This document shows, in pieces, positions 35,328 through 43,465 of a stretch of DNA of 64,000 nucleotides (positions within the stretch are counted from its first letter, which is position 1; each line of letters begins with the position of its first letter). This DNA comes from Pirellulaceae bacterium (GTDB taxonomy: Bacteria; Planctomycetota; Planctomycetia; Pirellulales; Pirellulaceae): positions 868,001 through 932,000 of the forward strand of contig JAHBXS010000001.1 of NCBI GenBank assembly GCA_019636375.1, given 5' to 3'. Both the position numbers and the translations under genes were made by a program. The notes beneath the pieces are model-generated. The model saw only the letters and a program-made list of their open reading frames with translations. It ran no database searches and was not told the DNA's origin.

Positions 35328-35351
35328 ATGCAAAAACGGCCGTTTTTGCAT
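35328..35351. promoter_or_regulatory. Perfect 24-bp palindrome, candidate operator
   Basis: The two 12-bp halves are exact reverse complements: ATGCAAAAACGG and CCGTTTTTGCAT. It lies 48 bases before the start of a small plus-strand gene and about 290 bases before the helicase start. A symmetric site of this length in a divergent control region fits a dimeric repressor; it could instead be a hairpin or a recombination site. Confidence 0.5.
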
Positions 35352-35399
35352 GCTGTTGTGAGTTAAAACAAATCCAACGCAACATGCAAGGAGGCGGCA

Positions 35400-35594
35400 A
35401 TGAACAACGTGACTGATTTTCGCTCGTTTGACAAGTCCCTTAAAGAGCTTAAAGGTTTGTTTGATTCGCCATGCCAGCAAATCGGCCAATGGGCCGAAAA
35501 ACCCACGGAGATCTACGCAATTGGAGAAACAAGTCTTGGGACACGTGGCTGCTGCTGCTCGGAAAATACTGCTGCTCCGAAAACATTTGGTTGA
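35400..35594 (+). CDS. 5' end of a small gene, probably truncated by IS110 sequence
   Basis: The ATG at 35400 has a near-perfect Shine-Dalgarno sequence (AAGGAGG, five bases before). The frame encodes about 64 residues; the first 31 (MNNVTDFRSFDKSLKELKGL and on to QQIGQ) look like real protein, while the rest (CCCSENTAAPKTFG) is read from IS110-type sequence that starts near 35555. It is divergent from the defence operon. It may once have encoded an accessory or regulatory protein. I do not recognise a family. Confidence 0.4.
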   Translation: MNNVTDFRSFDKSLKELKGLFDSPCQQIGQWAEKPTEIYAIGETSLGTRGCCCSENTAAPKTFG

Positions 35595-35852
35595 TGTTGG
35601 CGGTGTGGACAGACTCTGAGCGATCGCTCAGTCTACACTGGGGTTTGCTGGGTTGCAAGTTGATGTGGGTGATTCGCGTTATGTGGCTTTACGCTCCGCC
35701 AACGGCCCCCCTTGCCGATCGATTCCAGACGTTTGACTAAGTGATTTCTGAGTCGGTTCGGATCCAAGGTGACAAAATAGTCACCTCCCAGTTCGTGATA
35801 CGTCAGGGGCTTGTCCTTCAACAGGTGGTAGATCACAACCAACAGCGAATGG
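35555..35852 (-). mobile_element. IS110-family 3' remnant
   Basis: Homologous (about 80 % by eye) to 26551-26852: the same TTGATGTTGGCGGTGTGGAC start region and the codons for the C-terminal end of the transposase on the minus strand (YHLLKDKPLTYHELGGDYF, DPNRLRNHLVKRLES). The rest of the element is missing. At about 35852 the sequence changes abruptly into the middle of another gene. Together with the left copy it brackets the Argonaute operon in direct orientation. Confidence 0.8.
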
Positions 35853-36343
35853 GCGACCGCATTGTCGCTCGACGGTACCGCAACCGTAGAATCGGCGATT
35901 TCCTGAAGGAACTCGACTTGACCGAAGGTCGCTGCACGGGTATTCCGACCATGCGTGCGGCCATGGCCGAAAACGGCTCACCGCCGCCAAAGTTCGCCAC
36001 CGACGAGACTCGGACGTATTTCTTTGCCGAATTGCTGGTCCATCCGGACCTGCCGGGAATCGGCAGGGCGCATGACGAGGCGCATGTGGAGGCGCATGAC
36101 GAAACGCCAGAAGACCTGAATCAAACCGAGCTTACGATTCTCAGATTCCTCGAAAACACGCCTCAAAACCGTCAGGCGATTGCCCGTCAGCTTGGGCTGA
36201 CCAGTCGAAGCGGCCATCTCTACAAGGCAATTTTTCACTTGCGGGAGATCGGCTACATCGAACTGACCTTGCCGGATACGCCCCAAAGCCGGAACCAGAA
36301 GTACAGAATCACCGAGAAGGGGCGGACGGCCATCGCCAAGTGA
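35853..36343 (+). pseudogene. C-terminal fragment of an AlbA_2/HATPase_c_4-type ATP-binding regulator
   Basis: The fragment of about 160 residues starts inside the gene with RRYRNRRIGDFLKELDLTEG, then GIPTMRAAMAENGSPPPKF and TYFFAELLVHP, which is the end of the ATP-binding domain found in Schlafen/AlbA_2-type putative regulators. A short AHDEAHVEAHDE repeat and a winged-helix segment (QAIARQLGLTSRSGHLYKAI) complete the usual C-terminus. The N-terminal AlbA_2 domain is absent because IS110 sequence replaces it, so this is a truncated gene. Confidence 0.7.
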
Positions 36344-36690
36344 GGGCGCATGACTGACAAATGACCAGGCGCATGAAAATCGAGGCCAACCTGGGATTCT
36401 TCGTTGAGCAGGATACTCGCGAGGAAACCGACGAAGAGATTAAGGAACGTAGCTTGTTGTTCATCCTCGATTGGTTCGATACAGAGCGGGTTCAGCACCC
36501 TCCTGATAGGAAATTTGATTGCCAGACAATGCACCAGAGGAAATCCTCGAATCATGGGATTGGAGTCTCCGGAGATGGACAGCCGATTGGAAGCTCGGTC
36601 GAGGGCATCTGGCAGATTGCTGCAGCCAAAATCGGCGCTGATCTTATAACTTGTGCGGGGCTTCCCCATGCCGGCCCCGAGTCGGGGATA
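36344..36690. other. Spacer between two gene remnants
   Basis: About 350 bp. Open frames occur on both strands, but neither has a ribosome binding site or a recognisable domain. The part next to 36691 is probably the 3' non-coding end of the IS91-like remnant, and a GTCGGGG/CCCCGAC-type inverted segment is present near 36677-36687. Confidence 0.35.
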
Positions 36691-36960
36691 TTAGAGGCTC
36701 GCCAGGAAGGTGTCGATGTCGACGTAGGTCAGTTTTTGAGACTCGTCGGCTTCGGAGGGTGCATCGAATGAGTGGCCAGAGTAGGCGGCGTCCAGCTCGA
36801 GTGCCATTTCAGCGACATCCGGTGGCACATATCTGGTGGCCCTCGTAGAGACCGAGCCTCTCGCAGGCCACAGTGCTTCAATATCGCTTCGATCACATCC
36901 GCCTGTGGCGGTTCGATGAATGAGATGACCTTCATCTGGCCGCTACAATCGTTTTGAAAA
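36691..36960 (-). pseudogene. IS91-like transposase, C-terminal remnant with frameshift
   Basis: On the minus strand one frame reads CSGQMKVISFIEPPQADVIE-AILKHCGL, matching the C-terminal motif of IS91/Y2-type transposases (zinc-binding CxxC, then MKVIxFIxxxxVIxxILxHxGLW). A different frame then continues PPDVAEMALELDAAYSGHSF and ends TYVDIDTFLASL at the TAA at 36691-36693. The two parts belong to one ancestral protein, so a frameshift lies between them. The N-terminal four fifths of the gene is missing. Confidence 0.6.
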
Positions 36961-37021
36961 GGCACCATTTGTGCGCAGCACTCTTCTGGCCGTTTCGGCA
37001 ATTTGTACCCCTTTGATGTGG

Positions 37022-37186
37022 TTGAAATCATTCTGGCAACCAGCGGCGGTGGTCAAAAATCAAGCGGCTGCTTCAAAGAGTCTGAATGAATCATCGGACG
37101 CCTCGGCCACGGCGACAACAGCAATGGATTCCTCTACCGAAAAAACAGCATCAGGCCTGAGCGAGCGCCTGTTCAAGGTCCGCTAA
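37022..37186 (+). pseudogene. 3' fragment of the small secreted-protein gene
   Basis: This encodes KSFWQPAAVVKNQAAASKSL and on to SGLSERLFKVR, homologous to the last 54 or so residues of the intact gene at 25862. The upstream part, including the signal peptide, is missing. The stop codon overlaps the 3' end of the cystathionine gamma-synthase gene by 36 bases, exactly as at the left copy. Confidence 0.8.
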
Positions 37187-37271
37187 TAGGTCTGCTGAGT
37201 TTTCGATCCCGGCGGCGATGCGAATCATCGAATCCGAGATTCCGAACTTCTGACGGTTCTCAGGCGTCTGC
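37025..37271. repeat. Direct repeat flanking the island, right copy
   Basis: Partner of 26300-26548 in the same orientation. Homology begins in the secreted-protein tail (TTCTGGCAACCAGC versus TTTTGGCAACCTAC on the left) and ends after TTCTCAGGCGTCT, where this copy continues into the intact cystathionine gamma-synthase gene and the left copy turns into IS110 sequence. Confidence 0.85.
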
Positions 37272-38353
37272 GTGAAATAGCTCATCACCAGCGGCTGCTC
37301 GATCAACGATTCAACACCACCCAAGCTCGGTGCGATGCGGAAGATCTGGCAGGCATCCACCACCCGCGCCGCCGCTTGCCAATCCTCATCATGCAACTCA
37401 AACGTCACCAGACCGCCGTATCCGCGCATCGTCTTCCGCGCTAGTTCATGACCAGGGTGATCGGCAAGCCCAGGGTAATACACTCGTCGCACTTTGGGAT
37501 GCTGGTTCAGAAACTCAGCGATCCGCATTCCGTTTTCATTATGCCGCTCCATCCGCAATTCAAACGATTTGAGGCCGCGTTGCAACAAGTAGCAGTTGTG
37601 GGGCGAATTAATGCATCCCAAAATTCCACGCAGATTTTCCACGTCGGCCATTTGATCGTTGGTCCCTAGAAGGACTCCCGCCAACAAGTCGTGGTGCCCG
37701 GCCAAATACTTGGTTGCCGAATGCAAAACATAATCAACCCCGAATTCAATCGGACGCAGATTGTAGGGGGTCGCGAGGGTCGCATCGATCAACGTTTCCA
37801 CACCATGCTTTTTCCCCAGCGATACAAACGCTTCGAGATCAATCACACTAAGGTGGGGATTGGTTGGCGATTCGCTGATCAACATTTTCGTGCGTGAATT
37901 GATCGCTTGTTCCATCGCCGCGAAGTCACCGGTGCGGACTTGGTGCGTCGTCACACCAAACCGCGACATGTGCTTGGTGCAGAACTCCCGACTGCGATGG
38001 TAGCACTCGTCGAAAAAGACCACTTCGTCGCCGCTGTTCAGTTTGGCCATCAACAAGCAGACCAGCGCCGACATCCCGCTGGAAAACAGCAACCCTTTTT
38101 CGGCCCCTTCCAATGCCGCCAGTTTTCGCTCGACCGTTTTTTCGTTGGGGTTTCCGTAGCGTCCGTACTCGCCGCGATCTTGATTTTGCTCGATGAAATC
38201 AATGACTGCTTGAGTGTTGACAAACGAGTAAGTCGAAGCACATACAATCGGGTCCGGCAAGGCGTGAGCATCTTTTTGCCGAGCCTCCCCGCCATGCACG
38301 GCGGTTGTCGACACTTCCCATTTTTGGCCGTTTGGCCGTCCGTCGGTTTCCAT
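37151..38353 (-). CDS. Cystathionine gamma-synthase-family PLP-dependent enzyme
   Basis: About 400 residues from the ATG at 38353 (METDGRPNGQ). Family signatures: the N-terminal STTAVHGGEARQKDAHALPDP, YGRYGNPNEKTVERKLAALEG, FSSGMSALVCLLMA, the Asp that contacts the PLP pyridine nitrogen in TLIDATLATPYNLRP, and the PLP lysine in LHSATKYLAGHHDLLAG. These are cytoplasmic trans-sulfuration enzymes that make or cleave cystathionine, or use O-acyl-homoserine directly. Sequence alone does not separate gamma-synthase from lyase or sulfhydrylase. This is the complete copy; its last 40 codons are duplicated at 26429 beyond the island. Confidence 0.9.
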   Translation of the reverse strand: METDGRPNGQKWEVSTTAVHGGEARQKDAHALPDPIVCASTYSFVNTQAVIDFIEQNQDRGEYGRYGNPNEKTVERKLAALEGAEKGLLFSSGMSALVCLLMAKLNSGDEVVFFDECYHRSREFCTKHMSRFGVTTHQVRTGDFAAMEQAINSRTKMLISESPTNPHLSVIDLEAFVSLGKKHGVETLIDATLATPYNLRPIEFGVDYVLHSATKYLAGHHDLLAGVLLGTNDQMADVENLRGILGCINSPHNCYLLQRGLKSFELRMERHNENGMRIAEFLNQHPKVRRVYYPGLADHPGHELARKTMRGYGGLVTFELHDEDWQAAARVVDACQIFRIAPSLGGVESLIEQPLVMSYFTQTPENRQKFGISDSMIRIAAGIENSADLLADLEQALAQA

Positions 38354-38567
38354 AGCTTTTGAAATATATTTGGGCGGGCAGAAGGCGTAGATTGCCGCAT
38401 ACACGAATCGCAGCTTTCTTTTTGTCTACAAAAAAAGAGAGCGCCCTAATCCCGCGAGGGTTCACGAATGAAAGCGGTAATGATACCAGTTTTCGTCGGT
38501 CCCCTGAAGGGCCGCCTTTAGCATCAAGTTCCTTCGCAAAGCCATGAAGCTTCAGCAAAGCCAAGAA

Positions 38568-39803
38568 TCACCGCACGCGGCGGCGATAAACTCCAAGACC
38601 AACAAGCGCGGCTAGAACAACGAGTGAACCGGGCTCTGGAATCGCAGTGAAACCAACTGTCAATGCATAAAACTGTGTTTTGACGGCCCAGTTGTCTGGA
38701 TTATTCGACCCACCAACCCGAACAAAATAGGTTCCCGCCGCAGCCACATCAAAAGAAAGAAATTCGTTCCCACCGAAACTCGTCTGGTTCACGAATGCCA
38801 ACATCGAGGTTCCGTTGGTGTCAAACAGAGCCAAATTCAAATCGCTTCGTTCGCGAGTGTTTACGGTTACTTCATTTCCACCTTGCGGGCCCGCTGAGTA
38901 GGTGAATCCCAAGGCCTCCACTAAAGCATTCACGGTGCCCGGACCGCCAACAGAGAAAGAGTAGAAGTCATCATCGGTTCCGTGATGAATCGACACGAAA
39001 TCAACAGCATCGGGGGCAACCACCAAGCTTCTGGCCGAATTGCCTACCGACACCGAGCCGCCGTTGGAAATCCCTCCCAAGGAAGTCGCCCGAACCGCAA
39101 CATCGTTCCCTAACTGTCCAAAACTCTTTTCGTTTACATCACCGTAACCCCGATGAGCCATCAAGATGTCGTGATGTTGCGGGCCGTCAAAACCGAGTTG
39201 GATAAACGGCTCCATTAGCTGGGCGGTGTTGTTAGAAATCAGGTGCGGCATTCCGATCCCGTGACCGTGTTCGTGGGCGATGACATTCCGAAACCCAACT
39301 GAGTTGTTAGCAGTTCCATTATTCGCATACCAAGGAGAATTCGTGTTAAAGACCATGTCGCCGCCGGAACTAGGGTAGTAATTGTAGGCCAAGACACTAC
39401 TGCCATCTGCTAAGGGACGGCCCGCGATCCGCACATCTCCTCGAACCCCAACGGAACCCGGAGCCCCCCAAGTACCACTGTCCGTTGGTTGATAAACGTA
39501 GGACAAACCGCTAATCGAGGACCAACGATCAAATACACTTTGAAAATGTGGGAGCCAAACCGATTGATTTCCATAAATCCCGTTAAGGAAGGCTTGTAAA
39601 TTACTCGGTGCCCCTTGATCAATCGGCAGACCATCATTCACGATCGACCAAGACAACGTCAGGGGCCTGCCCATGCCGTAACCCTGAGGCGGAGCAAAGG
39701 CAGTATTGCCACTCCAGCGATTGATGTCGGGTGGGTTCTGCCCATAAACGGTTGCGACCGTTGAGAACAACACAGCCAACACCATCACGATTCGAATTCG
39801 CAT
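38568..39803 (-). CDS. Secreted matrixin-like metalloprotease with PEP-CTERM sorting signal
   Basis: About 411 residues from the ATG at 39803, which has GAGGAG before it. Signal peptide MRIRIVMVLAVLFSTVATVYG. The catalytic zinc site HEHGHGIGMPH near residue 190 fits HExxHxxGxxH metzincins, and SWSIVNDG plus FDRWSSISGLSYVY resemble the start of matrixins. The second half (FYSFSVGGPGTVNALVEA, DLNLALFDTNGT, GTYFVRVGG) looks like a pre-peptidase C-terminal (PPC) beta domain. The end is IPEPGSLVVLAALVGLGVYRRR, a PEP-CTERM signal for cleavage by an exosortase during export. It probably acts on proteins at or outside the cell surface. Confidence 0.88.
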   Translation of the reverse strand: MRIRIVMVLAVLFSTVATVYGQNPPDINRWSGNTAFAPPQGYGMGRPLTLSWSIVNDGLPIDQGAPSNLQAFLNGIYGNQSVWLPHFQSVFDRWSSISGLSYVYQPTDSGTWGAPGSVGVRGDVRIAGRPLADGSSVLAYNYYPSSGGDMVFNTNSPWYANNGTANNSVGFRNVIAHEHGHGIGMPHLISNNTAQLMEPFIQLGFDGPQHHDILMAHRGYGDVNEKSFGQLGNDVAVRATSLGGISNGGSVSVGNSARSLVVAPDAVDFVSIHHGTDDDFYSFSVGGPGTVNALVEALGFTYSAGPQGGNEVTVNTRERSDLNLALFDTNGTSMLAFVNQTSFGGNEFLSFDVAAAGTYFVRVGGSNNPDNWAVKTQFYALTVGFTAIPEPGSLVVLAALVGLGVYRRRVR

Positions 39804-39991
39804 TTCTTGTCTCCTCAAATTTTGAGTTGTCATCCAACGGAGCACGCTTTCCATGCCCATTTCGACCTGTTCCGATAACGACGCGACGAGGAATCTGCCA
39901 CAAGCGCCCCCGACTCGACAATTCCTTTCAGATTAACCGACGGAACCCACGTGTCAATCAGCGAATAGAAAAATTCTCTCGACAAAGCCGG

Positions 39992-40849
39992 TCATTTTTT
40001 GCCGATGGTCAAACGAAATCCGGCGAATCGCAAAATCATCGCGAAAATGAACACAAACAATAGCGAAAACAGGTTGATGCTCAACATGTGATAGAAATCT
40101 GGCCTACCGAAAGATATGAGAGATTCAAAAGTTGAATGCTCCACGGCCACAACCACGCCACTTCCCGCCGACGCGACCATCAACCCGAGCCAAAACATGC
40201 GAGGCAACAAACAGGCCAAGGCTAGGGGTAATGTCACTAAAATCGCCGCCATCGCCAAAAACAAGAATACGTTCAAATCTCTATAACTCCAATCAACATC
40301 GCCAAATACTCCCACGATGCTCCGACCGCCCGCCATCAGGCCTGCAATCGCCAAGGTCAAGATCAGGACATGAGTTATGCTGAACTGAAACTTCGCGGGA
40401 GAAACCGCGAGTTCGTCGAGTGGAACCAAGCGAAGCCCAATTGACAAACGGGCGATAAGTCCAAACGTTGAAATCAACAACGCTTGCAGGCCAAAGCAGA
40501 CACCGAAACTGCTTACAAATTCAAAGTTGAATTCTCCCTGTCTCAAAAGCATCGCCACAAACGCCAACCACAATCCGCTAAGGTAAAACAACGCGACTAT
40601 CCCACGCAATAACAAAGAATGCTGACTGAGGCTGGCCCACATGCTTACTCCCGTTGCATGTCCGAATATCGACCCGAATACGAAACCAATGATGGCATAT
40701 TCATAGCGGGTTTGTTGGGGGTCAAAACACAACAACAACGCCAAAATTGTCACCGACCAAAAGGCGGCCATTAACAAGAATTCCCGCCTGGGCAATCGTT
40801 GTCGCGGTGACAAGCTTGGCTCGTTAGATGGGCTTTCAAGGTCGTCCAT
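39992..40849 (-). CDS. Polytopic membrane protein of unknown function
   Basis: About 285 residues from the ATG at 40849. A hydrophilic N-terminus (SPSNEPSLSPRQRLPRREF) leads into about eight membrane helices, for example AFWSVTILALLLCF, GIVALFYLSGLWLAFVAML, HVLILTLAIAGLMAGG and LFLAMAAILVTLPLALACLL. The FQFSITHVLILTLAIA element resembles a motif common in planctomycete membrane proteins. No function assigned. Confidence 0.65.
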   Translation of the reverse strand: MDDLESPSNEPSLSPRQRLPRREFLLMAAFWSVTILALLLCFDPQQTRYEYAIIGFVFGSIFGHATGVSMWASLSQHSLLLRGIVALFYLSGLWLAFVAMLLRQGEFNFEFVSSFGVCFGLQALLISTFGLIARLSIGLRLVPLDELAVSPAKFQFSITHVLILTLAIAGLMAGGRSIVGVFGDVDWSYRDLNVFLFLAMAAILVTLPLALACLLPRMFWLGLMVASAGSGVVVAVEHSTFESLISFGRPDFYHMLSINLFSLLFVFIFAMILRFAGFRLTIGKK

Positions 40850-41258
40850 ATCCAAGCGAAAACCTCACAAGTTTTAAAGGTGACAACAAAGCACTCATAA
40901 GTCTATGAACGGGCGAAAAGGGCGGGTGAAACGGGACCTGACCTCGTTTCTAGCATGTCGCTGTTTGCGGTAAGAGTCAAGTGCCCGGCCTGATCAACTT
41001 GTGTCGATCCTACGGGCCTAAGAAATTGAGTTTCATCCTACAACCAGTGGCTCTCACCTCCGGCAAAGGTTTTATCTGCCCTTCGGGCTTTTCAATGCGT
41101 GTGGTTTCGTTTTGATTGAGCCGAAATCTCTAAATCGAAATATAAACGAAAGAAGTTAATTGTTCCCAATTTGCGCATTTTCATCAATGGTCAACAAAAG
41201 TTGTGTAGTCGGCATTGGCAATTTTGGGGAGATGCATTGCAGTTGTTACACTCCGTGC
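40850..41258. other. Intergenic region
   Basis: About 409 bp between two minus-strand genes. A short hairpin followed by Ts (GCCCTTCGGGCTTTTC, 41077-41092) points to plus-strand termination, but no plus-strand gene ends here. No coding frame recognised. Confidence 0.35.
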
Positions 41259-42404
41259 TTAGCGGGATGAGCAGTCGAATTCGAAGGGGATGATTTTGAC
41301 TTCTCCGGCCCTTTCGGTGAATCGAATGTGAATTCGTTTGACGGATCGGGATTCGGGCAGTGGCCCGAACTCGACCTGTTGGAGTTGCTGCTCCATGTTT
41401 CCAACGGTGCCGCCAATGGCCGAGCTGATTGTCGAGCGGCCTTGGCCTCGCGTACTCGTCGATGAGGACCAAGAGTTGGATTGGGGAGCGTTGTTTGCTG
41501 TCCACATACCGGTTTTTGAATAGAAATTGCCAAGATCATCCTCCAGGCGGATGTTCACATTTCCACGATTGGCGCGCCCCGCTTCAAATCGTTCAAGAGG
41601 TGTGCGAGCATTGCGAATCGACTGAGGCTCCGGTAGCTCGATTCCAAACTGGATCGATTTTTCATTGGCAACAACTGGATGGATCACAAATTTTCTTTTG
41701 TCTTTGGTGATCGTTGTGGCCCGGTTTGGCGGCTCGACGTCGAATTCAATCGTTTTGCCTTCGATAACTCGCAACTCACCCTGGACTTTTTGAACGTCTG
41801 GCACTCCGGGTTTTTTACTGTAGAAATACAAGAACTGGTGGTCGGGGTACTGATTTTCGATGCTGGGAAACTGTAACACGTTTGGGCCATAGTCTCGGCT
41901 TTCGATCAGTTCGTCATTGGGACCGTATGCAGTGGCCCGGCTGCCAAACTCGACAATCAAGTTTTTCGAAGTTTCGAGTGGCGTGATTTGGAATACCATT
42001 CCGAAGTTGGGTACCGTGTAAGCGGATGCCATTCCGCCACCATGGCCGCCTCCAAAACCTGAACCACTGCCGCCAACGGTTGTTGTTGTCCCGTTCCCAC
42101 GCTGTTGACGGCTTGTCGATTCGGACTGCTGTTGTGTGGTGGATTGAGCGGGAATCCGGGCAAATTCAAAGTATTCGGAGCGTTCTACATTCCTGGTATT
42201 CACTGATGCAACCAACTCAATGCGAAAACCGTCGACCTCGATTGATGGCCTTGAAGTTTTTGATGCTGCCCCCACGTCAATGGTGGAAAGTCGCGATTCT
42301 TGCGGTTTTGGCTGTTGGGCCACGCCCTGTGCAAGAACTGTTTCGATATGATTTATCGAAATCCCGATTAAGCAAAACAGGGTGAAGACAATGTTTCGTA
42401 TCAT
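41259..42404 (-). CDS. Secreted protein of unknown function
   Basis: About 381 residues. Signal peptide MIRNIVFTLFCLIGISINHI, probably cleaved after VLAQ or nearby. The middle contains a Gln/Ser/Thr stretch (STTQQQSESTSRQQRG) and a glycine-rich loop (GGSGSGFGGGHGGG). The rest has alternating beta-strand character (IEVDGFRIELVASVN, LIVEFGSRATAYGPNDEL, VKRIHIRFTERAGEVKIIPF). No domain recognised. A lone minus-strand gene. Confidence 0.65.
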   Translation of the reverse strand: MIRNIVFTLFCLIGISINHIETVLAQGVAQQPKPQESRLSTIDVGAASKTSRPSIEVDGFRIELVASVNTRNVERSEYFEFARIPAQSTTQQQSESTSRQQRGNGTTTTVGGSGSGFGGGHGGGMASAYTVPNFGMVFQITPLETSKNLIVEFGSRATAYGPNDELIESRDYGPNVLQFPSIENQYPDHQFLYFYSKKPGVPDVQKVQGELRVIEGKTIEFDVEPPNRATTITKDKRKFVIHPVVANEKSIQFGIELPEPQSIRNARTPLERFEAGRANRGNVNIRLEDDLGNFYSKTGMWTANNAPQSNSWSSSTSTRGQGRSTISSAIGGTVGNMEQQLQQVEFGPLPESRSVKRIHIRFTERAGEVKIIPFEFDCSSR

Positions 42405-42859
42405 GCAATCCTCTGAATCCTATGCGGCTAGTGTGTCCGGTTGTTTTTGTAGGGCGGCCTTCTTTTGTTGTAACCGTTCACCGTGTCTGCTTTGGAACAC
42501 AGCCAATTCTCGCTTTGCCGAATCAAATATCGATGCGGTTTGTCAGGGCAAGTTCCTTTGGCGCGTCCGCCTTTTCACGGAGTGAAAAGGCATGTGGCCG
42601 CTCACTCTTTGAACGGTTACATTTTTTTCTTGTGGAGACGAAAGAGTCAGCGAATACATCGCAGTTTGCCCTACGGCAAGCGAGCGACCAACCTGTTGAA
42701 CTGGCCCAATATTTTAGAAGCCGCTGACACGGCAAATCCGCCGTGAATTTTTGAACTCAACGGAACAATTTACAGAGTTCTCCCCGTCAAAGCGGCGTTT
42801 TTTCCGTAGAGCGGCCTCCAAAGAATAGCAAAAGACAATCGTTTTCAAGGAAAGACGCT
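42405..42859. other. Divergent intergenic region containing a palindromic repeat
   Basis: About 455 bp between the secreted-protein gene and a small membrane-protein gene. It contains the double-hairpin repeat at 42560-42620 and a Shine-Dalgarno-like AAGGAAAG before the ATG at 42860. No gene recognised. Confidence 0.4.
42560..42620. repeat. Double-hairpin repeat, copy A
   Basis: The sequence holds a 21-base hairpin (42570-42590, CCTTTTCAC-GGA-GTGAAAAGG) followed by a second, imperfect hairpin (GGCCGCTCACTCTTTGAACGGTTAC). Its reverse complement matches 43461-43522 along its whole length. The two copies thus flank the 42860-43465 gene in inverted orientation, like a REP/BIME unit. Confidence 0.75.
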
Positions 42860-43465
42860 ATGAATTCATCGGGCCACAAACCGGAACAAAATCAATTCTG
42901 GCTAAACGTCATCGTGGGACTGCTTTGGAGTGTTTTCACTTTTTTCTTGGTCTTTCCGATCAGTTGGCTAGCGGCGACCTGTTTGCCTCAAGAAAGGGTG
43001 AGCGTCGAACTCGTCAAACGAGAAGCAAACAGGTCAAATTTGCGAATGAGGACTTGGGATCGACAATCAAAGTCATGGCAAGTCATATTGCGAACGCCGA
43101 GCAACCGGACCATTGCACTCGATGTTTCCAAGCAAGTCTATGACGCACTTCATCCCGTGGCCGCATCAACTGCGCCGACAATTGAATTGTCACGGACTCG
43201 AGTTGGTGGGGTTCCTGTTAGCCTAACCCTGATTCGGCCCTCGATGTTTGGAGAGCAACAGTTTTCGCTGCTCAAAATCGACACATCGCCAAAGGTAAGC
43301 ACTTACGATTTGCGTCCGGAACTCGTGTTGGTCATTGGTGCATTGATACTCAACATCATTTTTTATGTGACGGCAGTCAGGTCTCCAAAATTCAAACTAC
43401 ATAACCCAATTTCTCTGTTGATCGCCGGGCTCGGTTTCGGGCTTGGATGCTTCGTTGGAGTGTGA
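42860..43465 (+). CDS. Small membrane protein of unknown function
   Basis: About 201 residues, with an AAGGAAAG-type ribosome binding site upstream. One membrane helix lies near the N-terminus (NVIVGLLWSVFTFFLVFPIS) and two near the C-terminus (LVLVIGALILNIIFYVTAV and LLIAGLGFGLGCFVGV). Between them is a soluble region of about 110 residues. Its TGA stop lies inside the downstream palindromic repeat, whose hairpin probably ends the transcript. Repeats on both sides suggest the gene may have been picked up or bracketed by repeat spread. No family recognised. Confidence 0.6.
   Translation: MNSSGHKPEQNQFWLNVIVGLLWSVFTFFLVFPISWLAATCLPQERVSVELVKREANRSNLRMRTWDRQSKSWQVILRTPSNRTIALDVSKQVYDALHPVAASTAPTIELSRTRVGGVPVSLTLIRPSMFGEQQFSLLKIDTSPKVSTYDLRPELVLVIGALILNIIFYVTAVRSPKFKLHNPISLLIAGLGFGLGCFVGV

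Larger units (their letters stand above)
35036..35399. other. Upstream region of the helicase-Argonaute operon
   Basis: This stretch holds the operon's promoter region, an AT-rich segment just before the helicase ATG (TTTTATCTTTATTTTTAAC on the minus strand), a doubtful small frame (35068-35265) and a perfect 24-bp palindrome (35328-35351). On the plus strand a strong Shine-Dalgarno sequence (AAGGAGG) precedes the ATG at 35400, so it is a divergent control region. Confidence 0.5.

Noticed and set aside
36253..36771. Opposing frames between the AlbA fragment and the IS91 remnant
   Set aside because: Both lack ribosome binding sites and domains, and they overlap on opposite strands with parts of the two pseudogenes; treated as non-coding spacer.
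26300..37271. Prophage or integrative element
   Set aside because: No integrase, terminase, capsid, relaxase or replication gene is present; only insertion-sequence genes and remnants occur between the flanking repeats.
41077..41092. Rho-independent terminator
   Set aside because: The 4-bp stem is short and its T-run points along the plus strand, where no gene ends; too weak to call.
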